Assembly: GCF_001746295.1 (NCBI RefSeq)
Contig: NZ_MJAH01000008.1
Coordinates: forward strand, 347,197-411,196
DNA from: Streptomyces sp. LUP47B
GTDB taxonomy: Bacteria; Actinomycetota; Actinomycetes; Streptomycetales; Streptomycetaceae
Length of the DNA stretch: 64,000 nt
Direction of reading: 5' to 3'
Every line of letters begins with the position of its first letter. Position 1 is the first letter of the stretch. Position numbers and translations under genes: made by a program. The notes beneath the pieces were generated by a model. It searched no databases. It was not told the origin of the DNA and was given only the letters and a program-made list of their open reading frames with translations. This document shows positions 48,521 through 56,900 of this stretch, piece after piece.

Positions 48521-49876
48521 TCAGCCAGCCGCGTAGTTGCGCAGGAAGAGGGCCTCCGCCACCGACAGGCGCTCCAGCTCCTCGGGGGAGACGCTCTCGT
48601 TGACGGCGTGGATCTGGGCCTCGGGCTCGCTCAGGCCGATGAGGAGGATCTCGGCGTGCGGGTAGAGCCCGGCGAGGGTGTTGCACAGGGGGATGGAGCC
48701 GCCCTGGCCGGCGTACTGCATCTCCTGGCCCGGGTAGGCCACCGCCATCGCGTCGGCCATCGCCGCGTACGCCGGGCTGGTGGTGTCCGCGCGGAACGGC
48801 TGGCCCTGGCCGATCTGCTCGGTGCGCACCCGCGCGCCCCACGGCGTGTGCGTCTCCAGGTGCGCCTGGAGCAGCTTGGTCGCCTCGGCCGCGTCGATGC
48901 CCGGCGGCACCCGCAGGCTGACCAGCGCGCGGGCGCTCGCCTGCACCGACGGGGTGGCGCCGACGACCGGCGGACAGTCGATGCCGAGGACCGTCACGGC
49001 CGGGCGGGCCCAGATGCGGTCGGCGACCGTGCCGTCGCCGATCAGCTCGACACCGTCCAGAACCTTGGCGTCCGCCCGGAACTGCTCTTCCTCGTACTGG
49101 AGACCGTCCCAGGACGCGTCCGGCGTGAGCCCGTCGATCGTCGTCGTGCCGTCCTTCCCGCGCAGCGAGTCCAGTACGCGGATCAGCGCGGCCAGCGCGT
49201 CGGGGGCGGCGCCGCCGAACTGTCCCGAGTGGAGGTTGCCCTGCAGCGTGTCGACCTGGACGCGCATCATGGTCATGCCGCGCAGGGTGGCCGTGACGGT
49301 CGGCAGGCCGACGCGGAAGTTGCCCGCGTCGCCGATGACGACGGTGTCCGCCTCCAGGAGCGCGGGATGTTCCTCGGCGTACCGCTCCAGGCCGCCCGTG
49401 CCCTGCTCCTCCGAGCCCTCGGCGATGAACTTGACGTGGACCGGTACCCCGCCGTTGGCCTTCAGGGCGCGCAGCGCGAGCAGATGCATGATCACACCGC
49501 CCTTGCAGTCTGCGGCCCCGCGCCCGTACCAGCGGCCGTCCCGCTCGGTGAGTTCGAACGGCGGGGTCGTCCAGCCGGCCTCGTCCAGCGGCGGCTGCAC
49601 GTCGTAGTGGGCGTACAGCAGGACCGTCTTCGCGCCCGCGGGGCCGGGCAGGTAGCCGTACACCGACTGGGTGCCGTCCGGGGTGTCGAGCAGCGCCACG
49701 TCCTCGAAGCCCTCGGCGGTGAGCGCGTCCGCGACCCAGCGGGCGGCGGCCTCGCTCTCGCTCCTCGGGAACTGGTCGAAGTCCGCCACCGACTTGAACG
49801 CCACCAGTTCGGTGAGCTCCGCCCGCGCCCTCGGTATCAGCGAGGCGACGGTCTCGGCGACCGGATTCGACGACAT
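48521..49876 (-). CDS. M20-family dipeptidase
   Basis: 451 aa from ATG 49876, with AAGGAG 7 nt upstream; the longer open frame to 50008 is unsupported. Co-catalytic zinc metallopeptidase with ligands in YAHYDVQPP (H, then D), GRGAADCKGG (bridging D), AEGSEEQGTGG (catalytic E-E), VIGDAGNFRVG (D), and a C-terminal His in EAQIHAVNESV. The lid/dimerisation domain is about 190-345. It hydrolyses dipeptides or related amides in the cytoplasm. It ends with a hairpin. It fits functionally with the oligopeptide importer nearby, though not in the same operon. Confidence 0.93.
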   Translation of the reverse strand: MSSNPVAETVASLIPRARAELTELVAFKSVADFDQFPRSESEAAARWVADALTAEGFEDVALLDTPDGTQSVYGYLPGPAGAKTVLLYAHYDVQPPLDEAGWTTPPFELTERDGRWYGRGAADCKGGVIMHLLALRALKANGGVPVHVKFIAEGSEEQGTGGLERYAEEHPALLEADTVVIGDAGNFRVGLPTVTATLRGMTMMRVQVDTLQGNLHSGQFGGAAPDALAALIRVLDSLRGKDGTTTIDGLTPDASWDGLQYEEEQFRADAKVLDGVELIGDGTVADRIWARPAVTVLGIDCPPVVGATPSVQASARALVSLRVPPGIDAAEATKLLQAHLETHTPWGARVRTEQIGQGQPFRADTTSPAYAAMADAMAVAYPGQEMQYAGQGGSIPLCNTLAGLYPHAEILLIGLSEPEAQIHAVNESVSPEELERLSVAEALFLRNYAAG

Positions 49877-50009
49877 GGGCACGCTCCTTGTGGGTGCGAC
49901 GTTGTACCTGTGAGTGCCGTAGATCCTCCCACAGTGGTCTGTGGGCGGGCCCGCCGTAGGATGCGGGAGACAGGTGCGGCAACGGCTTGATCGGGAGCAG
50001 CAGACCATC

Positions 50010-51278
50010 GTGAGCAGCGAGAACTCTTCGGCGGACGACTCTTCGGCGGACGGCGTGCAGGACGACGGACAGCGGGTGTGGGACGTCGTCGTGGTGGGCG
50101 CGGGACCCGCGGGGGCCTCGGCCGCCTACGCGGCGGCGGTGGCCGGACGGCGGGTGCTGTTGCTGGAGAAGGCCGAACTGCCGCGGTACAAGACGTGCGG
50201 CGGCGGCATCATCGGCCCTTCGCGGGACTCGTTGCCGCCCGGTTTCGAGCTGCCGTTCCGGGACCGGGTGCATGCGGTCACCTTCTCGAACAACGGCCGC
50301 TTCACCCGCACCCGGCGCTCCAAACAGATGCTGTTCGGGCTGATCAACCGGCCCGAGTTCGACCAGCAGCTCGTCGAGCACGCGCAGAAGGCGGGCGCCG
50401 AGCTGCGCACGGGCGTCACCGTCCAGCGCGTCGAGCAGCACGGCTCGTCGGTGCCCGACCGGCGTACCGTCGCCGTGGTCCTCCAGGGCGGCGAGACGCT
50501 GCTCGCGCGGGCGGTCGTCGGGGCCGACGGCAGCGCCAGCCGGATAGGAGCGCATGTCGGGGTGAAGCTCGACCAGGTGGACCTCGGCCTGGAGGCGGAG
50601 ATCCCGGTGCCCGAGACCGTCGCCGAGGACTGGAAGGGGCGGGTGCTCATCGACTGGGGCCCGATGCCCGGCAGTTACGGCTGGGTCTTCCCCAAGGGGG
50701 ACACCCTGACGGTGGGCGTGATCTCGGCGCGCGGTGAGGGCGCGGCCACCAAGCGGTACCTGGAGGACTTCATCGGGCGGCTCGGTCTCGCCGGGTTCGA
50801 ACCGAGCATCTCCTCCGGCCACCTGACCCGCTGCCGTGCCGAGGACTCGCCGCTCTCGCGCGGGCGGGTGCTGGTGTGCGGTGACGCGGCGGGACTCCTG
50901 GAGCCGTGGACCCGCGAGGGCATCTCCTTCGCGCTGCGCTCCGGGCGGCTCGCGGGGGAGTGGGCGGTGCGGATCGCGGAGGCCCACGACGCGGTGGACG
51001 CCCGGCGTCAGGCGCTGAACTACGCGTTCGCCGTCAAGGCGGGGCTCGGCGTGGAGATGAGCGTCGGCAAGCGGATGCTGACCGCGTTCGAGCGCCGTCC
51101 CGGCCTGTTCCACGCGGCCCTGACCGGCTTCCGGCCCGCGTGGAACGCGTTCAAGGAGATCACCCAGGGTTCGACCTCGCTGGGCGAGCTCGTGCGGGGC
51201 CGGCCGATGGCCCAGCGGGCGCTGGCCGCGCTGGACCCGCGCCCCGAGAAGCCCGCGAGCGGCGAGGTCACTTCGTGA
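50010..51278 (+). CDS. Geranylgeranyl reductase family FAD-dependent oxidoreductase
   Basis: 422 aa from GTG 50010. The acidic Ser-rich N terminus precedes the FAD Rossmann motif VVVVGAGPAGASAAYAAAVA. The family motif YKTCGGGIIGPS is present, followed by VVGADGSASRIGAHVGV, the YGWVFPKGDTLTVGV strand and VLVCGDAAGLLEPWTREGIS (second FAD contact). The C-terminal helices have GRRVL and FAVKAGLGVEMSVG. It reduces prenyl chains, perhaps menaquinone side chains or prenylated lipids; a role in menaquinone saturation is plausible. Convergent overlap of 11 bp with the Ddn-type gene. Confidence 0.9.
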   Translation: MSSENSSADDSSADGVQDDGQRVWDVVVVGAGPAGASAAYAAAVAGRRVLLLEKAELPRYKTCGGGIIGPSRDSLPPGFELPFRDRVHAVTFSNNGRFTRTRRSKQMLFGLINRPEFDQQLVEHAQKAGAELRTGVTVQRVEQHGSSVPDRRTVAVVLQGGETLLARAVVGADGSASRIGAHVGVKLDQVDLGLEAEIPVPETVAEDWKGRVLIDWGPMPGSYGWVFPKGDTLTVGVISARGEGAATKRYLEDFIGRLGLAGFEPSISSGHLTRCRAEDSPLSRGRVLVCGDAAGLLEPWTREGISFALRSGRLAGEWAVRIAEAHDAVDARRQALNYAFAVKAGLGVEMSVGKRMLTAFERRPGLFHAALTGFRPAWNAFKEITQGSTSLGELVRGRPMAQRALAALDPRPEKPASGEVTS

Positions 51279-51717
51279 GCGTGATGTGGAAGACGGGGTG
51301 GTCGGGGGCGATGCGGAGCAGGTCGGCGTCGGGGGAGTCGGGACCGACGCCGTTGAAGAAGACGCCGACCTCGGCCTTCCAGCGCTTGAGGTAGGCGCGC
51401 AGGAGCGGGACCTTCTCGTCGTCGGTGACCTCGGTGGCGGTGAAGGCTTCCACCTTCTTGCCCAGGTGCAGCTCGCCGCCGCCGGCCGCGCGCATGTTGT
51501 GGGTCCACTGGACGTGGCCGCGCGGGGCGACCAGGTACTGCTCGCCGGCCACGGTCAGCAGGTTCACCGGGGTGGTGCGCCACTCGCCGCTCTTGCGGCC
51601 GCGGACGGCCAGGACCCGTGAGCCCCAGACGCTGAGGCCGCGGCGGGTCAGCCAGGCCACGGAGCGGTTGAGGACGTTGACCGTGAACCAGCCGGGCTTC
51701 TGGACGTGCGTGGACAT
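51268..51717 (-). CDS. F420H2-dependent deazaflavin oxidoreductase (Ddn family)
   Basis: 149 aa from ATG 51717. Nitroreductase family deazaflavin-dependent split-barrel: NVLNRSVAWLTRRGLSVWGS, LAVRGRKSGEWRTTPVNLLT (the R-K-S-G-x-x-R-x-x-P F420 phosphate contact), EQYLVAPRGHVQWTHNMRAA, and a terminal IAPDHPVFHI. F420H2 is the expected cofactor; the substrates of this group include quinones and nitro compounds. Divergent from a TetR gene over a duplicated operator. A role in quinone or xenobiotic reduction under TetR control is inferred. Confidence 0.92.
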   Translation of the reverse strand: MSTHVQKPGWFTVNVLNRSVAWLTRRGLSVWGSRVLAVRGRKSGEWRTTPVNLLTVAGEQYLVAPRGHVQWTHNMRAAGGGELHLGKKVEAFTATEVTDDEKVPLLRAYLKRWKAEVGVFFNGVGPDSPDADLLRIAPDHPVFHITLTK

Positions 51718-51735
51718 GTGACCCCCAGGATGCGG

Positions 51736-51840
51736 GAGAGCGTCGCTCTCTTTTGTGAGCACTGCTCTCTTCCGTGTTCAGTCTGCACGAGGTGAGCCCT
51801 CAAGGCAAGAGCATCGCTCTCGTTTGTGTGCACCGCTCTC
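51736..51840. repeat. Duplicated palindromic operator between Ddn and TetR genes
   Basis: Two similar units 71 bp apart. Unit 1 starts with the perfect palindrome GAGAGC-gtc-GCTCTC (51736-51750). Unit 2 holds AGAGC-atc-GCTCT (51808-51820). Each is followed by a TTTGTG(A/T)GCA word and a third GCTCTC at a fixed distance (51764-51769; 51835-51840). Each copy lies next to one divergent gene, consistent with TetR dimers repressing both promoters. Confidence 0.75.
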
Positions 51841-51862
51841 TTTTCATGGGACACTGAGGCGT

Positions 51863-52549
51863 ATGAGCACAGCACAAGGCGCCCGCGCCCGAGCCCGGAT
51901 CGAGGTCACCGCAGCCATCAAGGACGAGGCGCGCAGACAGCTCGCCGCGGAGGGCGCCGCCAAGCTCTCGCTGCGGGCCGTGGCCCGTGAGCTCGGCATG
52001 GTCTCCTCCGCCCTGTACCGCTACTTCGCTAGCCGTGACGACCTGCTGACCGCTCTCATCATCGACGCCTACGACTCGCTGGGCGAGAGCGCGGAGCACG
52101 CGCACGCAGCCGTCGCACAGGCGGGGCCGACGGAGCGCTGGGTGGCGGTGTGCGAGGCGGCACGCGGGTGGGCTCTCGCGCACCCCCACGAGTACGCCCT
52201 GATCTACGGATCCCCGATCCCCGGCTACACCGCACCGCAGGCGACGGTCCCGGCCGCGTCCCGTGTGGGCCTCCTCCTCATCGGCATCGTGCGCGACGCG
52301 CACCGCGGCCCCGGCCTGACCGGACTCGCGCTCTCCGCCGAACTGCGCCCCGAGGCCGAACGCATGGCCGCCGACCTCACCCCCGATCTCTCGCCCGAGG
52401 CCGCCACCGCACTCGTCGCCGCCTGGGCCCAGCTGTTCGGACTGATCGGGTTCGAGCTGTTCGGCCAGTTCAACCGGGTGGTGGAGGACCGCGAACAGTT
52501 CTTCCGGCACGCGGTGACGCAACTGGCGCGGGGCGTGGGGCTGGCATAG
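51863..52549 (+). CDS. TetR/AcrR-family transcriptional regulator
   Basis: 228 aa from ATG 51863 (GAGG 3 nt upstream). Helix-turn-helix: RRQLAAEGAAKLSLRAVARE and LGMVSSALYRYFASRDDLLT. The C-terminal domain (about 90-228) has the WHG-type signature seen in many actinobacterial TetR proteins: WALAHPHEYALIYGSPIPGY then FGLIGFELFGQF. The natural ligand is unknown. It almost certainly controls the divergent Ddn-type gene and itself through the duplicated palindromes between them. Confidence 0.93.
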   Translation: MSTAQGARARARIEVTAAIKDEARRQLAAEGAAKLSLRAVARELGMVSSALYRYFASRDDLLTALIIDAYDSLGESAEHAHAAVAQAGPTERWVAVCEAARGWALAHPHEYALIYGSPIPGYTAPQATVPAASRVGLLLIGIVRDAHRGPGLTGLALSAELRPEAERMAADLTPDLSPEAATALVAAWAQLFGLIGFELFGQFNRVVEDREQFFRHAVTQLARGVGLA

Positions 52550-52727
52550 AGGGGCCGCTCTTTCCTCAGGTCACCGGCCGGCCGAGCCCCAGCCGGGCGA
52601 ACGGGTGGGCGCCGCGTCCGCTGCGCCGCCCGCTCGTCAAGGAGGCCGGCGTACTTCGCCGGGAGTACGGGTGATCGCCACGCTCGGGTGACGCCTCGGC
52701 CGGACCGCGGCGTCTAGCGTGGCTGTC

Positions 52728-53963
52728 ATGGACGGTGAGCAGCGCGTACGCGGGGACGGTGCGCCGCGGTGGTGGCGGCAGGGACCGCCGTGGTGGAAGG
52801 GCGCGGGTGACGAGGGCCGGGCGGCCCGGTGGCCGTGGCTGTCCACCCTGCTGCTCACGCTCTTCGTGCTCGCGGGCTCGAACTACGCGGCCCGGCAGCA
52901 GGCCGAGCGGGCCGACCTCGACGCGTTCGCACGGGTGCTGCTGGTGATCGGCGCCGGGCTGCTGCTGTGGCGGCACCGGCGGCCGGTGCTCGTCGTCTTC
53001 GGTACGGCGGCTGCCGCGATGCTCTACCTGGGGGCCGGGTATCCGTACGGGCCGGTGTTCCTCGCCGTCGCCCTCGCCTGCTTCAACGCCATCGTGGCCG
53101 GGCACCGCAAGGCCGCCTGGACCGCGCTCGGGATGCTCTGGGCCGGACACGTCCTGGTGGCCCACTGGCTCTACCGGTGGCTGCCGCCCTCCGGGGACCC
53201 GGCCGCCCCCTGGGGGCAGGAGGGGGGGATCGCCGCCTGGGTCGTCGCGATCGTCGCCGTCTCGGAGCTGGCCCGGACCCGGCGCGACCAGTGGGCCCGG
53301 GACCGCGCCGAACGCGCCCGGGCCGCACAGCGCCGCGCCGACGAGGAGCGGCTGCGGATCGCCCGCGAGCTGCACGACGTGCTCGCGCACAGCATCTCCG
53401 TCATCAACGTCCAGGCAGGCGTCGGCCTCGCCCTTCTCGACACCGACCCCGAACAGGCCCGCACCGCCCTCACCACCATCAAGGCCGCCAGCAAGGAGGC
53501 CCTCGGTGAGGTGCGCCAGGTGCTCGACACGCTGCGCACGCCGGGTGACGCGCCGCGCGCCCCCGCACCGGGTCTCGACCGGCTGCCCGAGCTGGTGTCC
53601 CAGGCGGCGGGCGCGGGCCTCACGGTCGAGCTGGAGGGATCGGCGCCCGGTCTGCCTCCCGGCGCGGACCTCGCCGCCTTCCGCATCGTCCAGGAAGCGC
53701 TCACCAATGTCGTACGGCACTCGGGTTCGCGGCACGCGCGCGTGCGGCTCGATCACGACGGCGGTGCGCTACGGCTGCGTATCGACGACGACGGACCCGC
53801 GACCGGCACCGACGCGGGCGGCAGCGGCAACGGTCTGGCCGGAATGCGGGAGCGGGCCGCCGCTCTCGGTGGCACGATCGAGGCCGGCCCGCGTCCCGAC
53901 GGAGGGTTCCGGGTGCTCGCCGTACTGCCGCTCAAGGTGAAGGCCAAGGAGGACGACCGGTGA
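52728..53963 (+). CDS. Two-component sensor histidine kinase (NarL/HPK7 type)
   Basis: 411 aa from ATG 52728, eight nt after a TAGCGT -10-like box, so probably leaderless. N-terminal membrane region of about five helices (WLSTLLLTLFVLAGSNYAAR and on), then the HisKA_3 dimerisation helix with phospho-His216 in IARELHDVLAHSISVINVQA, and the ATP-binding HATPase_c domain (EALTNVVRHSGSRHARV, DDDGPATGTDAGGSGNGLAG, GPRPDGGFRV). The sensor signal is unknown. Its stop overlaps the response regulator start (GTGA). Confidence 0.93.
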   Translation: MDGEQRVRGDGAPRWWRQGPPWWKGAGDEGRAARWPWLSTLLLTLFVLAGSNYAARQQAERADLDAFARVLLVIGAGLLLWRHRRPVLVVFGTAAAAMLYLGAGYPYGPVFLAVALACFNAIVAGHRKAAWTALGMLWAGHVLVAHWLYRWLPPSGDPAAPWGQEGGIAAWVVAIVAVSELARTRRDQWARDRAERARAAQRRADEERLRIARELHDVLAHSISVINVQAGVGLALLDTDPEQARTALTTIKAASKEALGEVRQVLDTLRTPGDAPRAPAPGLDRLPELVSQAAGAGLTVELEGSAPGLPPGADLAAFRIVQEALTNVVRHSGSRHARVRLDHDGGALRLRIDDDGPATGTDAGGSGNGLAGMRERAAALGGTIEAGPRPDGGFRVLAVLPLKVKAKEDDR

Positions 53964-54625
53964 TCCGCGTACTGCTCGCCGACGACCAGTCACTCGTGCG
54001 GGCGGGTTTCCGGGCCCTGCTCGACGCGCAGCCGGACATCGAGGTGGCCGGTGAGGCCTCCGACGGGCAGGAGGCGCTCGCCAAGGTGCGCGAACTGCGG
54101 CCGGACGTCGTCCTGATGGACATCCGGATGCCGTTGCTCGACGGCCTCGCCGCGACCCGGCGCCTCACGGAGGACGACGCTCTCAAGGACGTGAAGGTGG
54201 TCATGCTCACCACCTTCGAACTCGACGAGTACGTCTTCGAGGCGATCCGTTCCGGCGCCTCCGGCTTCCTGGTCAAGGACACCGAACCGGAGGAACTTCT
54301 GCGCGCCGTACGGGCGGTGGTCGACGGCGACGCGCTCCTGTCGCCGGGTGTGACCCGCCGTCTCATCGCCGAGTTCGCGGCCCGCTCCAAGGAACCCGCG
54401 GCCGAAGGCGCCCTCGCCGAACTCACCGAGCGGGAACGGGAGGTGATGGCCCTGGTCGGCATCGGCCTGTCCAACGAGGAGATCGCCCGCCGCCTGGTCG
54501 TCAGCCCCCTCACCGCCAAGACCCATGTCAGCCGCACGATGGTCAAGCTCGGCGCCCGCGACCGCGCCCAACTGGTGGTGCTGGCCTACGAGTCGGGGTT
54601 GGTGCGGCCCGGCTGGCTGGGCTGA
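53960..54625 (+). CDS. NarL/LuxR-family response regulator
   Basis: 221 aa. Receiver domain 1-120 with acidic pocket (LLADDQSLVRAG), phospho-acceptor Asp54 in VVLMDIRMPLLDG, Thr in MLTTFELDEYVFEA and Lys in GFLVKDTEPEELL. The LuxR helix-turn-helix (about 152-210) reads LTEREREVMALVGIGLSNEE then IARRLVVSPLTAKTHVSRTM. GTG 53960 overlaps the kinase stop. The 3' end overlaps the convergent DUF6332 gene by 40 bp. Cognate regulator of the sensor just upstream; targets are unknown. Confidence 0.94.
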   Translation: MIRVLLADDQSLVRAGFRALLDAQPDIEVAGEASDGQEALAKVRELRPDVVLMDIRMPLLDGLAATRRLTEDDALKDVKVVMLTTFELDEYVFEAIRSGASGFLVKDTEPEELLRAVRAVVDGDALLSPGVTRRLIAEFAARSKEPAAEGALAELTEREREVMALVGIGLSNEEIARRLVVSPLTAKTHVSRTMVKLGARDRAQLVVLAYESGLVRPGWLG

Positions 54626-54873
54626 GGGCTGCTCGGCCGGAAGCGCACGAGCACGCTGATCACCCGGGCGACGAAGACCACGGGCGCGATCGCGAGCCCG
54701 ATGCGCAGCAGCAACTTCTCGACGGTTCCCGGCAGTTCGAACAGCAGCGCCGGTCCGGCCACCGCCCCGAAGAGCACGGCCGCCGCGAACAGCGCACTGC
54801 ACAGCGCGTATCCGATCTCGACGGTGATGGCGTCCCGCTCGGCCTGGCTCCGGCGTCCCCCGTAAGTCTCCAC
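54586..54873 (-). CDS. DUF6332 family small membrane protein
   Basis: 95 aa from GTG 54873. The N-terminal RRSQAERDAITVEIGYALCS is the DUF6332 signature, with two hydrophobic helices (LFAAAVLFGAVAGPALLFEL and LLLRIGLAIAPVVFVARVIS). Basic and Pro-rich C terminus. Function unknown. Its last 40 bp are antisense to the response regulator. Weak Shine-Dalgarno. Confidence 0.75.
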   Translation of the reverse strand: METYGGRRSQAERDAITVEIGYALCSALFAAAVLFGAVAGPALLFELPGTVEKLLLRIGLAIAPVVFVARVISVLVRFRPSSPQPSQPGRTNPDS

Positions 54874-54945
54874 ATTTGAAGTCTCACAGCCGTGTGCCCG
54901 GCGGAGCAAGCAGCTCGCCGGGCACACGGTGTCGGAGGCGTCCCC

Positions 54946-56433
54946 CTAGTCGCGTACCGTGACGCGCTCCGCCTCCCGCACAGTGGACTTGGCGACCACG
55001 ACGGACCGCTGTGGGCGGCGCGGGGTGCGCAGTCCCGTGAGGGTGATCAGCAGTCCGGCCGCGGCGATGGCCGTGACCACGACGAGGCCGGGGCGGTAGC
55101 TGTCGAGGACGGCCTGCGGAGTGGCGTTCTCGGGGGCGCCCGCCGTCACCACGGCGGTCACGACGGCCAGGAAGATCGCCCCGCCGACCTGGACCGAGGT
55201 GTTGAGCAGGCCGGAGACCATGCCCTGCTCGTGGTCCTCGACGCCGTTGGTGGCCTGGATGTTGAGCGAGGGGAAGACCAGTGCGCAGGCGGCGCCGATG
55301 AGCAGCATCGACGGCAGGATCGCGGCGGCGTACCCGGGGTCCAGGTCGACACCCAGGAACAGCGCGTACCCGACGACCATCAGTGCGAAGCCCGCCGGGA
55401 TCAACCGTTGGGTACCGAACCGGTCGACGATCGAGCCGACCTTCGTCGAGGACACCGCCACCAGCGCGCCCGCGGGCAGGAAGGCGAGCGCGGTGTGCAG
55501 CGCCGACCAGCCGAGCAGCGACTGCATGTACAACGTCACGAGGAACTGGAAGCCCACGTACGAACCGAAGAAGGCCATGGCACCCAGCTGGGCGCGGATC
55601 TGGGTGCCGGAGCGCAGCACGCCGAGCCGGACCAGCGGGCCCGGCGAACGCCGCTCGACCAGGACGAACACCGTCAGCAGTACGGCCACGGCGAGGAAGG
55701 ACAGCAGGGTGCGGGCCGAGGCCCAGCCGGACTCCGGAGCCTGTACGACGGTGAAGACCAGCAGCAGCATCGAGGCGGTGCCGAGGACGGCGCCGGGGAT
55801 GTCGTAGCCGCTGTGGTCCTTCTCGCGGGTGCTGCGCGGCAGCAGCTTGAGTCCGGCGACGAGCGCGATCAGGGCGATGGGCGCGGGCAGCAGCATGGTC
55901 AGGCGCCAACTGGCCTCGGTGAGCAGGCCGGACAGCACCAGGCCCATGGAGAAGCCGGTGGCGGCGCAGGTGGTGTAGATGGAGAGCGCGCGGTTGCGCA
56001 GCGGGCCCTCCGGGAACGTCGTGGTGATGATGGACAGGCCCGCGGGCGCGGTGAAGGCCGCGCTCAGGCCCTTGATGAACCGGCTGGCGATCAGCAGCGG
56101 GCCCGAGTCGACGAGGCCGCCGAGCAGGGAGGCGACCGCGAACACGCCGAGGGCCACCAGGAAGACCTGGCGCCGGCCCAGCAGGTCGGCGGCCCGGCCG
56201 CCCAGGAGCAGCAGACCGCCGTAGCCGAGGATGTAGCCGCTGACGATCCATTGCAGCGTCGAGGTGGAAAGGCCCAGGTCGGCGCCGATGGAAGGCAGCG
56301 CGACGCCGACCATCGACACGTCCAGCGCGTCCAGGAACATCGCGGCGCACAGCACCAGCAGGGTGCCCCAGAGCCTGGGTGTCCAGCGGACCGCTGAGGA
56401 AGGGTCCGCGGGGGTGGTGAGCGGAGAGGTCAT
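54946..56433 (-). CDS. MFS drug:H+ antiporter (DHA2, 14-TM type)
   Basis: 495 aa multidrug efflux protein with about 14 helices. MFS landmarks: MFLDALDVSMVGVALPSIGA in TM1, GGRAADLLGRRQVFLVAL after TM2 (motif A), SRFIKGLSAAFTAPAGLSII (motif B/C-like), and TFPEGPLRNRALSIYTTCAA. The cytoplasmic C terminus has basic residues. Its likely job is drug or antibiotic efflux. Divergent from a small MarR gene across an 86-bp region packed with palindromes. Confidence 0.92.
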   Translation of the reverse strand: MTSPLTTPADPSSAVRWTPRLWGTLLVLCAAMFLDALDVSMVGVALPSIGADLGLSTSTLQWIVSGYILGYGGLLLLGGRAADLLGRRQVFLVALGVFAVASLLGGLVDSGPLLIASRFIKGLSAAFTAPAGLSIITTTFPEGPLRNRALSIYTTCAATGFSMGLVLSGLLTEASWRLTMLLPAPIALIALVAGLKLLPRSTREKDHSGYDIPGAVLGTASMLLLVFTVVQAPESGWASARTLLSFLAVAVLLTVFVLVERRSPGPLVRLGVLRSGTQIRAQLGAMAFFGSYVGFQFLVTLYMQSLLGWSALHTALAFLPAGALVAVSSTKVGSIVDRFGTQRLIPAGFALMVVGYALFLGVDLDPGYAAAILPSMLLIGAACALVFPSLNIQATNGVEDHEQGMVSGLLNTSVQVGGAIFLAVVTAVVTAGAPENATPQAVLDSYRPGLVVVTAIAAAGLLITLTGLRTPRRPQRSVVVAKSTVREAERVTVRD

Positions 56434-56447
56434 GCCGAAGACACTAC

Positions 56448-56482
56448 ATGCGCATGCATCGAATGCAAGCGCATTTAATTCG
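56448..56482. promoter_or_regulatory. MarR-type operator cluster between MFS and MarR genes
   Basis: Overlapping palindromes: ATGCGCAT (56448-56455), TGCAT-cga-ATGCA (56455-56467), AATGC-aagc-GCATT (56462-56475) and CGAAT...ATTCG (56460-56482). The ATGCA/TGCAT words recur (also GGATGCAATAATTCC at 56482-56496). It is the most AT-rich part of the neighbourhood and probably holds both promoters. Confidence 0.65.
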
Positions 56483-56519
56483 GATGCAATAATTCCTCTG
56501 CTCTGCTACGGTGCCGCCC

Positions 56520-56900
56520 ATGGCGGCGAAGAAGCCCGAGCAGGAGCTCGCGGAACGGTGGCGGGAACTCCTTGCACTGCACGCGCGCACGCAGTGCGAA
56601 CTGGACCGTGCTCTTCATCAACACGGCCTGTGCGGCAGTGACTTCGAGGTGCTGGACGTCCTGGCCGACGGCGGCTGCGACTACCGCGTGCAGGAGATCT
56701 CCGAGCGGGTCCATCTGAGCCAGAGCGCGCTGTCGCGGCTGATCGCCCGGCTGGAGAAGGACGGGCTCGTCGAGCGCGGGATGTGCCCGGAGGACCGGCG
56801 GGGCGTGCGGGTGTCCCTCACCTCGAAGGGACGCGCGTTGCACGGCGACGCCCTGCCGGTGCAACGCGCGGTCCTGACAAGGATGTTGGAGGCGTCCTAG
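56520..56900 (+). CDS. MarR-family transcriptional regulator
   Basis: 126 aa from ATG 56520; GTG 56511 is three codons earlier, neither with a clear Shine-Dalgarno. MarR winged helix: HQHGLCGSDFEVLDVLADGG, recognition helix RVHLSQSALSRLIARLEKDG, and wing LVERGMCPEDRRGVRVSLTS. Shorter C terminus than usual. CDYRVQEISERV and GMCPEDRR add Cys residues that could sense oxidants. Probable repressor of the divergent efflux pump. Its stop overlaps the convergent gene by 4 bp. Confidence 0.9.
   Translation: MAAKKPEQELAERWRELLALHARTQCELDRALHQHGLCGSDFEVLDVLADGGCDYRVQEISERVHLSQSALSRLIARLEKDGLVERGMCPEDRRGVRVSLTSKGRALHGDALPVQRAVLTRMLEAS

Noticed and set aside
47748..51113. 1121-codon minus-strand frame joining the MBL gene to sequence upstream
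   Set aside because: Only its last 235 codons match a family; the rest is antisense or out of frame to the dipeptidase and reductase genes.
52566..53756. 396-codon minus-strand frame
   Set aside because: Antisense to the histidine kinase; low-complexity Pro/Arg/Gly-rich translation.
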